Shown piece by piece: positions 10,766 through 20,341 of a stretch of DNA of 64,000 bases; position 1 is the first letter of the stretch; every line of letters starts with the position of its first letter. The notes under the pieces are model-generated. The model saw nothing but the letters and a program-made list of their open reading frames with translations, searched no databases and was not told where the DNA came from. The DNA comes from Chlorops oryzae (Eukaryota; Arthropoda; Insecta; Diptera; Chloropidae). A program made the position numbers and the translations under genes. The DNA lies in assembly GCA_020466095.1 (NCBI GenBank), contig CM035808.1, positions 72,471,188 to 72,535,187 on the forward strand, written 5' to 3'.

Positions 10766-12116
10766 CCCCCTAATTCAGGCACGGGGAATCGAACTGCATC
10801 ATTTTTTTGAGTTATCGGTAAGCCTTCATGCAAAAATTTTTTAAACGTTTTTTTTGGCCACTTCTTGCCCCATATCTATATTTGAGTTGAAGTTCGGTAT
10901 TTTTAACTGGTACCTAAATGTAGTCTACGGCACGCTAAGTAATTCTTCCCAAAAACTGTTATGATAAAATGGAACGTAAGGGAGCTATACGCGTTTAAAA
11001 GTGCACAAAATTCAAAGGGTCTTGCCGACTGCGGCCCAATGAAAGGGATTTTAAGGTTTTGTTGATTTTTGAATAGATACTACCCTAACACACTGTAGGA
11101 ACCGATTTTTAGGTTTCTATTTCCCAGTGTCCTTGAAATATCCAAATCGCTATACCTCTTTCGCAAATTTTTATTGTGTATAATTATATATGGGCATTTC
11201 CACACGGACGCGAAATGCCCTAATATGTTGGCAAGCGGAATCCTTTCTTGCTGTTTTGTAAAAAATTCTTAATCCGATTAACAGTTAATTGTGAGCCATT
11301 TTATCTACAAAATATAAATGAGCCCGCGCAAAAATGAATATTTGAAAAACGTCCAACATGCCGTATAAATGATGCCTCTGCATGCGCACGTCTAGTGCAG
11401 CATATCAGTACTGAGAGTGTCTATATGGCCCTACGTTTTTGTTAATATCTCCTTAAACTACCTTTTGATTTTGATAAAATTTTTTAAATTAAAGGTCATA
11501 CTCAGAGGTATTTTTTAGAGGTAGCGAAAGAGTGGCGCGAAAACGGGAATACACTGAAAAGAAATTTTTAATTTTTATTTTCTATTTTGTGAAAGTTTTT
11601 TTTCAGTGTAAAATTAAAAAAAAAAAATTTTTTATTTTCCGTTTTATAAGCTATCAGTAGCCATTTGTTTAATCTTTTTATCTTAATTCGTTTTTGAGAT
11701 ATAAATTTTTGAAAAATGGCTTAATAAAAAGGGTTTTGTAAGGATATTTCAAGCACACTGGGAAATAGAAACCTAAAAAACGGTTCCTACAGTATGTTAG
11801 GGTAGTATCTATTCAAAAATCAACAAAACCTTCAAATCCCTTTCATTAAGCCGATTGCCTTCCTGAGTCGGCAAGACCCTTTGAAGTTTTTGCACTTCTA
11901 AACGCGTATAGCTCCCGAACGCTCCATTTGATCCAAACAGTGTTGTGGCAAGAATTACTTGGCGTACCATAGACTACATTTAAATACCAGTTAAAAAAGC
12001 TTTAGCTAAAACATAGATATGGGCCAAAAAAACTTTTCAAAAAATTTTTACATGAAGGCTTACCGATAACTTAAAAAACTAATGATGCAGTTCAATTTCC
12101 TGTGCCCGAAATAGGG
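10766..12116. mobile_element. Foldback element (1.35 kb) with 380-bp arms
   Basis: The left arm, about 10766-11157, is repeated in reverse complement at about 11747-12116. Shared landmarks are GAACTGCATCAT near the outer ends, ACGCGT.TAGCTCCC in the middle and GGTTTCTATTTCCCAGTGT at the inner ends. The spacer (11158-11746) is unrelated to the arms and carries the word TATATGGGCATTTCCACA at about 11187, which is the terminus of the element at 60251-61138. Confidence 0.85.
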
Positions 12117-12189
12117 GAGACTGTTGTCACCGGTCCTGTCTTTTAAAATTCAACTAATTGATAAGTCAGACATGTTTTCATTAAAAAAC

Positions 12190-12814
12190 AAGTAAGAAAG
12201 CTAAAGTCGGTCAAGCCCGACTTTGAAATTCCCAGCGTCCCGACATAATTGGCGCACTATGTTTTGCCTCTCCATTTGTGAGCGTGGCAGTGGGCGGGCC
12301 ACATTAATTTTTTTCCTTCACCTTTCATTCGTCTTGGTCAACCTACGTTGCGAATTTGAAGCTTCTACGCCTTTTATTTCACAAGTTACGATGGACCCTT
12401 ATTTCTGGGCGTGGCGTGAGGAGGACGGCGTAAATTTTTTTTGCAGGATGTGTCCGTTTTTGTAGTTTACTAGTACACTAAATATCAATGAAATTGTTGA
12501 GTGGTTCGCAAGTTACAAGCATTTTATTGAAAAACATTAAATTCATTTTTGGGCGTGGTAGTGGGCGGATGTCTCCCATTTTAACGAAATATCATACTCG
12601 GATCCCGATATATCTGTGTGCCACATATCGACTTGATTGGTCCAGCCGTTTCGGAGGAGATCCGACCACGGCCGGACGGACAGACGGACATGTCTAAATC
12701 GATTCAGTTTTTGATCCTGATCAAGAATATACATATATGTCTATATCTACGGGGCTTAGTTCTGTATGTTACAAGATTTGCACAAAACTAGTATACCCTG
12801 TTTACGCTGGGTAT
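12190..12814 (-). mobile_element. mini-me/DINE-like repeat, family B
   Basis: This is a reversed copy of the repeat at 62893-63662. It begins with AAGTAAGAAAGCTAAAGTCG followed by the AGCCCGACTTT stem half, and ends with TATACCC..ACGCTGGGTAT. The interior shares GGCGTGGCAGTGGGCGG, TCGGAGGAGATCCGACCACG and a GACGGACAGACGGACATG run, i.e. the (GTCY)n microsatellite typical of dipteran mini-me and DINE-1-like elements. These are thought to be non-autonomous Helentron derivatives. Confidence 0.7.
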
Positions 12815-13459
12815 CGACTTTGATACCTCAACCTATAAGTCGAAATTCCCTAAATAACTATTTTCGACTTTAAAGTGCTAATAATTTCTGACGTTAAATG
12901 CACTTTTAGCGCTTTTCGGCTTGAAATAGCCCTGTTAGAGTGTTTATGACCTATTTTAGCGCTGAAAGGTAATTTCGACCTATTACAGCATTTTGAAATC
13001 TTTTAACTTTTTAGGACGAACAAAAACTAAGTATTACGACATTATATTTCACACACATACTTTGGGGATTTCACGCCATGCTGTGATAGCCCAATGTGAA
13101 CTCTGGTTTGTTGTGCTAAATAATGACGTTACATAAGATTTATTTCATGAAGGGCTAGAGTGAACTTGCCGGTTCCCATGATGATAGTCTCTGCCTTGGG
13201 AGGAATATGAAGCAGATCTCTTTCTTATTTTGGCAAACCAGCTACTTGTTGAAAATTCAAGATATTTAGCAACGACAAATATGCTGCAATTATAAATAAA
13301 CAATTGCACTCGTTTTGTTTTCAGCAAAAGAAGATTAGATCGTATATCATTATGTTCAAAGCAAGTTCTGAATCGCAACTTGAGTCATTTTTTAATGTTA
13401 GGAATCTTATATTTCTTTACAAATAAATATTATATGGTAATGGACCTAAGTATATCACT
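12815..13459. other. AAGTCGAA-rich degenerate repeat, no gene
   Basis: Words such as AAGTCGAAAT, TTTTCGACTTTAAAG and TATTTTAGCGCT recur here. They reappear at 14660-14800 and 15885-16060, so one old repeat appears to have been split by later insertions (13020-14240, the SINE, and the palindrome at 14805). Confidence 0.4.
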
Positions 13460-13645
13460 CGGAAACTGACTCCTGCTCAATCGCGGCGTACTCGAAATTC
13501 TATTATCCCTGAGTCCAAATACGTCTCTACGTCTCGATTATTTTTCGTCAGAGCAGTTAAGCTATGGAACTCTCTGCTATTAATATTTAAAACCATCGTC
13601 AGCCCTTGGCGTTTTAAATTTGCTTTAGCCGAAGCATTTGACTAG
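13460..13645 (+). pseudogene. Non-LTR retrotransposon RT C-terminal tail
   Basis: An uninterrupted frame encodes RKLTPAQSRRTRNSIIPES, then RLFFVRAVKLWNSL, ending at a TAG. The R-T-R-N...FF.R....WN.L pattern is the standard C-terminus of Jockey/I/CR1-type non-LTR polymerases. Only this tail is present; nothing upstream encodes RT. It is followed by AT-rich sequence (13646-14278) with no feature that I can name. Confidence 0.65.
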
Positions 13646-14278
13646 CTCTTTCCTTCTTCTCTTTTCTCTCTTGCTCATCCCCTGAAAATTCTAAAATTCA
13701 TTCTCTTCCCGGTATTTCATTTTCCTGGCTCTGTTTACTTAGTAAATATTGTAATAAGTAGGCTTAAGAAATAGTATCTAAGTTGTTTCGAGTTTGCTGA
13801 AATATGGCCTTCAATTTCTCTTTTTGTATGTTTCCACTAAAATAACAATTGTTTATGTACTGGAAAAGACTATATATATATATGTATATTTGAGTCCATA
13901 CCCGTTGCCTCAAGTGATCCATTATGTCAACATTTCTATGTAATTCTGGTTAAATACTTTGGAATTCATGATGGAAATGTGAAATTTCATCGTCCCTTAC
14001 AAAAAAGCACTCTTAATTTCATTACGTTTCTTCAGAGTCGATGTGGGCGATTTTTTTGGGTTCGCTAATAACTTTACGAATACCACTTTTATTCAAATTT
14101 TTCATTTCTTTCAATTTTCGATAAAAGTTTGTTTTATAGCGATATGGCTTCACTCGAATTTTATTCATTTTTGTAAAATCAAGATCTCCGAATGTGCGGA
14201 TTTCTGATAATATGGAAAGCGTGCTAGTTATAATTGTAAATTAGTAATATTAGGTTGAAATAGGTCATAAAAGTTTTT

Positions 14279-14378
14279 NNNNNNNNNNNNNNNNNNNNNN
14301 NNNNNNNNNNNNNNNNNNNNNNNNNNNNNNNNNNNNNNNNNNNNNNNNNNNNNNNNNNNNNNNNNNNNNNNNNNNNNN
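14279..14378. other. Assembly gap (100 N)
   Basis: A run of exactly 100 N, the conventional placeholder for a scaffold gap of unknown size. Confidence 1.
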
Positions 14379-14400
14379 GTGATGTTACCTATTTTAGCTT

Positions 14401-14648
14401 GTGGCTCTGGGATAGCGTAGGGGATGCGTGCTATGCTCTTGATCCCAGGGTCCGAGGTTCGATTCCCGGCACAGGCGAAACGGAGTGTTATGTTCCAAGC
14501 CTAGCACTGGTTTTTAAAAAATCGCATGTTAGGGGCACACTACATAATAAGACATATACACTCACACAAACACAAGAAAACCTCAATGGTATCACAATGG
14601 GCCGATTAACGGCCTAAGTGGCAGCCACTTCAACCTACCTACCTACCT
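14401..14648 (+). mobile_element. tRNA-derived SINE with 14-bp TSD
   Basis: An A-box-like TAGCGTAGGGG (14413-14423) and a B-box GGTTCGATTCC (14456-14466) lie 32 bp apart, the spacing of a tRNA-type RNA polymerase III promoter. The body ends in an (ACCT)n tail. The target-site duplication ACCTATTTTAGCTT flanks it at 14387-14400 and 14649-14662, the left copy only 8 bp from the assembly gap. It is non-coding and depends on a LINE for movement; a four-base repeat tail suggests a partner LINE that ends in short tandem repeats. Confidence 0.9.
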
Positions 14649-14804
14649 ACCTATTTTAGCTTAAAAGTCAAATCGACTATGAAGTCCGAAAATCAAGTCC
14701 GCTCAACTTTGAAGTCGAAGGATGCCATGCAATAAGCATTTTTCCCCCTTAAAGTCGAACGGACTTTAAAGCCGAATTTAAGTCGAAAAATTGGTCGGTA
14801 TGCC

Positions 14805-15882
14805 TTAAACAGGATCGGCAGTAATGAATTAATTTCAACAATATTATCGGCACAAATTAGGATTGACCAAAAATTTTTCCAAAATTCCTTAATTTTGAAT
14901 ATTTAAAGAAAACAAATTGCAAAAAATAAATTTGGAATAATGAAAAATTGTATATTCAAAGTTAATAATTCGGATAAATATGAAAATACTTATAAAAAGA
15001 AAAATTGCGATTGCTTGAAAAATCGAAATTTTTAAAAGAACTTTGAATTGGTTGAGTAATGAATTTATCAGTACGTTTTATATTACGGATTATTCAGGAA
15101 ATCAATATTCATACTCCAATTATGGATTATTTGAATAACCATATTCATATTCCAAGATTATGGATTATTTCAATAATCAATTCGTATTCAAAAGGATTCC
15201 ATTTGAATATTTATATTCATAATACCCAAGATTTGGATTATTTGAATAAAAGTCGAGATATCCCTTGAATAATGGTACGGAAATAATCAGCGTCCAGTAA
15301 TCCGATTGACATTTATTTGATCCCGACATTTTGTGTCGAGGGTATATTGAGACTGGTGCTGTATAGTAAACAACCCATAAAAAATTGGTCAAAGATTATT
15401 GGAGTCCCGATATTCCAAATTTTCCAATGGGATATCTCGACTTTATTCAAATAATCCATAATAATGGGAATATAATATTAATATTCAAATATTCATAATC
15501 TGGGAATACGAATATTGATTTTGAAATAATCATAATCTTGGAATATGAATAGTTAGAAGTATAATCCATAATCTTGGGATTGAATATTGAATTCGAATAA
15601 TCCGTAATACCAAAAGACTGATTATTCATTACTCAACAATTCAAATTCTTTTATCTAAAATTTCGATTTTTCAAGCAATCGCAATTCATCTTTTATAAGT
15701 ATTTTCATAGTTTCAATCCAAATTTTTTCACTTTGAAATATCAATTTTTCATTATTCAGAAATTTTATTTTTGCAATTTGTGATTTCTTTTTAATTCAAT
15801 AATCAAGAATAATGAAGTATGGAAAAATTTATAATCAAAAAATCAAAATTCAAAAATATTTTTTTGCCGATCCCTGCTTAAA
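14805..15882. mobile_element. Foldback element built of TTGGATTATTTGAATA-type units
   Basis: The outer ends TTAAACAGGATCGGCA and TGCCGATCCCTGCTTAA are inverted. The arms (about 14805-15270 and 15415-15882) are related palindromically, including GATTGCTTGAAAAATCG and AGTCGAGATATCCC near the inner ends. Arm interiors are made of short repeated words GGATTATTTGAATA and ATATTCATA. The centre (15270-15410) carries a fragment CCCGACATTTTGTGTCGAGG identical in type to the start of mini-me family A (62041). Confidence 0.8.
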
Positions 15883-16248
15883 AGTTACCTAATTTGGAAT
15901 TCAAAGTCAAGCCAATATTATTCCACAAAATAAGGTTATTTACCTATTCTTGTCCAAAAATCGTCCTGTAAGTCGAAATAACTTTGAAGTCAAGAAAAAA
16001 GTCAAATAAAGGTTATTTGGACCTTCGAAACGCATTTTAAAGTTTGGTCTTATTTAAGGCTGGCAAATAGGTCATCATCCAAAATATAAAATTGCTATAT
16101 TTGCCTACTTGAGACGATATCCTCTCAAAATGTCAACAGTTTCATATAAATTTCTTTTTCGTTACGCAAACTTTAATCATAACACTTGCGAACGGACCCT
16201 AATAGTATATTATCGTACAAAATATTTTGCTTAAAGATCGCAACTTAC
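15883..16248 (-). other. Presumed start of spookier-like intron 1
   Basis: Immediately downstream (minus strand) of the exon at 16249, the sequence begins GTAAGT and contains no coding frame. The left part is the AAGTCGAA-rich repeat. No acceptor plus P450 exon follows anywhere down to position 1. Confidence 0.6.
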
Positions 16249-16648
16249 AGTTGTTCCGATCTCCTCCAAATAGCACATCGTAGCGTCGAAAATCAGGCCG
16301 TCCGCCAAAGTAACATCCCTTCTCGTTCAAAACTTCTCGAATCAGTTTCAAGCTACTTACGACGACACATCGAGAGTTCCCGAGAGTAAGAGAATAAATA
16401 TTTCCATACAATTTTGAGAGATGAGTGAATGCTTGGAATGGGGAAGCATGCTGTCTCAGTAAATTAAGATTTCCGATCATAGGTAAAGGAAGCGGTCCTG
16501 GAACTTGGGGAAAACACTTCATTGTGTATTTATCACCTACGCGTTCCAAAATTTTTGCTTTTCGGAAAAATTTCTGTATCGAGCGTAAATAGTAAAAAAG
16601 AAGTATTAATGTGATGGTTCCCGTTATTTGAAATATTGATATAATCAT
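16249..16648 (-). CDS. spok: Cytochrome P450 CYP307A2-like (spookier) exon 1
   Basis: The minus-strand exon encodes about 133 residues of a P450 N-terminus: a hydrophobic membrane anchor (about residues 1-22), a basic linker, and the proline hinge PQVPGPLPLPMIGN. It continues with HLSKLYGNIYSLTLG, LIREVLNEKG and GGRPDFRRYDVLFGGDRNN. That last block is characteristic of CYP307A Halloween enzymes, which act in the early 'black box' steps of ecdysone synthesis in the prothoracic gland ER. I chose the ATG at 16648 because it is the first true ATG in frame and directly precedes the anchor. The exon ends in phase 1 at AACT|GTAAGT, a consensus donor. The heme-binding and I-helix parts must lie beyond the left edge of the window. 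A fragment of another CYP307 paralogue is possible; the intron makes intronless spook less likely. Confidence 0.78.
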
Positions 16649-17000
16649 TGTGATATATTTCAATTTTTGAAACGGAACTATCAACAACCAATATGTTAGG
16701 AAGGTGATAAATGACTGACTGCTTCTTTGTTATTTAACATTCAGAACTTTCCATTTAGAGAGCCCAGTTTTATCTCTTGGCTAAAAACGCAGTTTCAAAT
16801 CTATAGCAATAGGAGTATGAATTACAGTTGCCAAACAATTCAAATCCAATATTGCTTATAAAAATCAATACACAGATGCACAAGCACAGAACTATTTATG
16901 TTCTTTAAAAATACCTTTCGATACTCCATTGATGTTGAAACAAATCTTCCTTAAATTTAAATAGATATATCACTTAAAAACTAAAACCATACAATATATT
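16649..17000 (-). promoter_or_regulatory. Presumed 5' UTR and promoter of the CYP307A-like gene
   Basis: Upstream of the start codon on the minus strand there is an initiator-like AGCAGTCAGTCATT (about 16712-16725), which would give a 5' UTR of about 70 bases, and a TTTTTATAAGC TATA-like word near 16860, too far from it to pair confidently. The assignment is positional. Confidence 0.3.
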
Positions 17001-17701
17001 GTAAAACAAAAAAACTAAATACCACTTACACTTATGCATATTGGATAGTTGCTTTCGCGAAAATCATACCAAGGCCAGAGGCACTGAGAGGCAGAAATTT
17101 CAAAAAACATATTTGCAGACCTTGACTTGTTACAACACCAAGTTTGTGCCGCACAAATTGTTTTCCAGATTTTTGAATCATAGGAGTAAGTACAAAAATA
17201 AAAAATAAAAAAATGTGCCGCCACTAAAGTAAATAAAGTTTTGGAAAATAAAAGATCTGGTAGAGAAAAAAGGAATCGTAATCAGAAATTTGCCGGGTGC
17301 GGAGTAGAGCTGGGCGCGTGAGTAACTTTTGCTTACAAACGCTCATCAGAGAATTCACCGATACTCATGACACTAAAAATACTGGAATATAAACAAGGTT
17401 TTAGCAACTGTTTATATTTAATGCTGTGGCTCAGTTCGGTAAGAAATACCCGCAAAAATTTCAAGCCTATTTCGCCGAAGAAAAAGGGCATCAAAATATT
17501 CTAAACAGCCCTAATGGCATAAGCATCTGGGTTATACTTAAATTTGGCTTTGATTTTCGCAATGGGAACTTAGTTGTAAGTAGTATTAAACCACCGTCAA
17601 ACTATTTTCATATCAACTGTCAATATTCTGCGAGAAACAATTCAACTTCAATAATTTCTGCTAAGAAAGCCGCGGTTACAATATGCATTTTTAGCAGGGT
17701 T
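17001..17701. other. No recognisable gene upstream of the P450 exon
   Basis: Open frames at 17015-17224 (minus) and 17426-17713 (plus) show no domain features. The word CAGGGTTGGGCATT at about 17696 looks like a hAT terminus and coincides with the start of the minisatellite, but I found no partner end. Confidence 0.4.
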
Positions 17702-17990
17702 GGGCATTTTTAACTGTAATTGATTTGCATTACGATTAACCCTTTAATCATAATTAAACTCATAAAGCATTATAATTAACCCATCAATTACTTATAATGC
17801 AACTGAAAATGCAATATAATTACCGCTTCAATTATAATGCAAATGCAAATGCATTAAAATTAACCCGTCAATTATAATGCAACTGAAAATGCTTTATAAA
17901 AAAAACCCTCAATTATAATGCAACTGAAAATGTATTATAATTAACCCTTCAAATATAATGCAACTGAAAATGCATTACAATTATAATGAT
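17702..17990 (+). repeat. Minisatellite, about 46-bp units, roughly 6 copies
   Basis: Degenerate tandem units have the form TTATAATGCAACTGAAAATG plus CATTATAATTAACCCTTCAA. Units differ by small deletions and substitutions, so the array is old. Confidence 0.85.
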
Positions 17991-18145
17991 AACACAGGCC
18001 AACAAATTAAATATTTTCGTTTGGTGGCGCGATTTCGGTCTTTATTACAGATAAGGGTGGTATTAGTAAAACCCAAAATTTTGTTTTTAATTTTCTCCAA
18101 GGTGTTGTTTTGGAGCTTCCATCAATTTTGTGTGAGGTCTTCAGT
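17980..18145 (+). repeat. Inverted repeat partner 1 (partner at 25912)
   Basis: Reads ACAGGCCAACAAATTAAATA, then ATTTTCGTTT, AGATAAGGGTGGTATTAGTA and GGAGCTTCCATCAATT. The same blocks occur in reverse complement at 25912-26065, 8 kb away, with the Transib element between them. The two may be copies of one small repeat or the ends of a larger element. Confidence 0.7.
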
Positions 18146-18721
18146 TGTTTCGCTTTTACCAAAAAATATATAAATTACTGCTTTGCTAACTTATACGAAC
18201 TGTGAAAAATTTTCAGCTCTCATTTTTGGAATGGAAATTTCCACAAGGACTGGGCTCTTTAATCAAAATTTGTTGTAAAGTATAAAAGAGAAAGTAAACT
18301 ACTAGAACTACTAGAACAGTGGCAAGAAAAGTACGAAATAAAATTTAATTCTAGGCAACCCCGGCCCAAACAACTGGTTGACGCCTGCCGCACATTGTGA
18401 AAAATCGAGAAATGTGTGTTAATAAAAACGATGTTCCTCGTCTTTAAATATGACAAGTGCTCTATTTTGAGGAGCTCCATTCTATCCATTTTTTCCTTGT
18501 TTTTAATGACATTCAAAACAACGGAAGCCAGTTTTATAATAAGTCAAAGCGGGACAACCACCCCTATCGACAAAAGACACAAAATTTGCTGGAAATGTTG
18601 TACTTAGATTAGATAGCAACAATATTAGTATTGATTTATGAATTATGAATTATACATGTAATGGGTAAGATATATTTTATTTGATGTTGCAATACGGGCT
18701 CACCACTGTCTTTACGGGACG
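18146..18721. other. No recognisable gene; left flank of Transib
   Basis: AT-rich spacer. It ends in GGACG (18717-18721), the left copy of the Transib target-site duplication. Confidence 0.5.
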
Positions 18722-18749
18722 CACAGTGCTTTGTCTCCATACAAAAGTG
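18717..18749 (+). repeat. Transib left terminus, 12-RSS-like
   Basis: TSD GGACG, then heptamer CACAGTG (18722-18728), a spacer of exactly 12 bp (18729-18740) and ACAAAAGTG (18741-18749). Vertebrate 12-RSS has CACAGTG, 12 bp and ACAAAAACC; the nonamer agrees at its first six positions. Confidence 0.8.
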
Positions 18750-19425
18750 GGACAAAAATAGAAGGAGTAGTTCAAAGTTAATGAAATTTGGCATTTTAGT
18801 TAATTTGAGGTCGCTGATTCCGAATCTGAAATCAAATTTAATGTCAATGTCATAATTTTGTCAAAAATCGCGTTTAAATTGTGAAATTTCACCTTTTTCA
18901 AATGATTGTAAAAATATAAAAAATTCAATAAAACTCCAACCAACATTTTTTAATTATTATCTGTACTTTTGTCTTTTCAAAACTGTTTTCCTTATTCAAA
19001 AATTTTGTATACTTGTTAGTTAAAAATATTTTTTGTTAGAGCATGTTTGCCCCTAAAAGATCTATATTTCTTTGCCATTGTGATGATCAGAGTGAATAAA
19101 TGCTTGTTTTTGCATACGTCATACTATTTTTGCATATTTTAGTAGTGCGAGCTATTTTCTTGCCAAAAACTATTTTTTGTGCATATTTCCCATATTTTTT
19201 GTTAATTGTACAATTTTAAATGCCTTTTCCTACCTAAATTTCTACAAAAATCAACAATGTTGAGCTGTTTTTATTTCTGCTTTATTGCTTTCCTTTGTCA
19301 ATGACTCTTTTAAGGGCTGTGTCCAATGCTGGCGTATACGTTCGATCGCGTATTTACGTTTGAGTGTGTTTTCAAATTTTGCCTCCTTACCTCCTCAGAC
19401 GTTGAACGATCTTTTTCATTGTATA

Positions 19426-19998
19426 CACAGTAAAAACTAAAGTTTAAATTTAATAAAAAATTTTGGTTTTTATAAATAACAATGCCAAAAAGGAGTTAAA
19501 TTAAAACCTTTTTGGTTTAAATAAATAAAGAGAAAAAATTGAGAATTTTTCGTATAAATTATAAAACAATTTTATGCATAGAGCGAAAAGAAATGAGAGA
19601 TATTGCCTCACAATCTGATGTCGGCGGATTCAATCCCCGGCCATGCGAGCGTAATTTTTTTTTTTTTTTTTTTTGAGGAACAAGTTGGTAATAATAATAA
19701 ATTATAAAAAAAATTTTAGAGGAATAAAAAGCTTGCAACCAATCTTTTAATGGGGAAAAAAAATATTCCCCACAGCAGAACTTTCATAGGAGAGCTATAG
19801 ACGCCTCGTATGTATGTATGAGAGCAATATAATCGCGACAACAATTTTAAAATTTGAGAATTTTGTTCGTTTTTGAGATCATTTAAAACGCAAAGATATT
19901 AAAATAAAACTTTTTGGTATTGAAACTCAAATTTAGTACTAAAAAGATTTAATGTTATACCGATTGGTTTTAATTTTAAACCTGTAGTTTTTACTGTG
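19426..19998. mobile_element. TA-flanked TIR element nested in hAT MITE
   Basis: The ends are CACAGTAAAAACT and AGTTTTTACTGTG, with TA on each side (19424-19425 and 19999-20000), consistent with a Tc1/mariner-type MITE. It contains a tRNA-like segment with a poly-T run (19600-19675). A fragment of the same family (CCAAAAAGGAATTAAATTAA) is at about 26767. Confidence 0.8.
19600..19675 (+). repeat. tRNA-like SINE fragment
   Basis: The word GGATTCAATCCCCGG is B-box-like and is followed by GCGAGCGTAA and about 20 T. The same GCGAGCGTA plus T-run ending follows a B-box-like GGGTTCGATCCC at 34163 and 39863, so these are probably parts of one tRNA-derived family. No A box is clear. Confidence 0.45.
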
Positions 19999-20341
19999 TA
20001 AAAACCTTTCAAGCGAGAAGCGCCAACATTTTTTGTTTGAAAATGTAAAACAACATCTAGTCATATATTTTAATAAGTCCACTGAATAAAAAATAAATTT
20101 TAACTGCATATTTTTTGGACTATTTTCCTTGTTTTTTCGAGCTTTTTATAGCGCTTATTTTTGGGTTTTTTCGTGCTTTTTTTACTCACTCTGGTGATGA
20201 TTTTTGCTAAATAAATGTTATTCCTTGTATGCTATTGAAAGCATTCAAGGACATTTCAAAAAATTTGATTCAACTGGGTTCGAGATAATTTTCAAGAAAA
20301 GAATCTTCCTCGTTAATATTTTTGAAGTATTTCATTTTTCT

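Larger units (their letters stand above)
19088..20193. mobile_element. hAT-type MITE with 8-bp TSD
   Basis: The ends are CAGAGTGAATAAA and its inverted counterpart TTTACTCACTCTG, and they are flanked by a perfect 8-bp duplication GTGATGAT at 19080-19087 and 20194-20201. CAGAGTG-type ends with an 8-bp duplication are the hAT signature. Without the nested element (19426-19998) it is about 530 bp and non-coding. Confidence 0.85.

Noticed and set aside
1..16248. Second exon of the P450 gene
   Set aside because: No frame with a heme-binding FxxGxRxC motif or ExxR helix was found on the minus strand, so the exon is not in this window.
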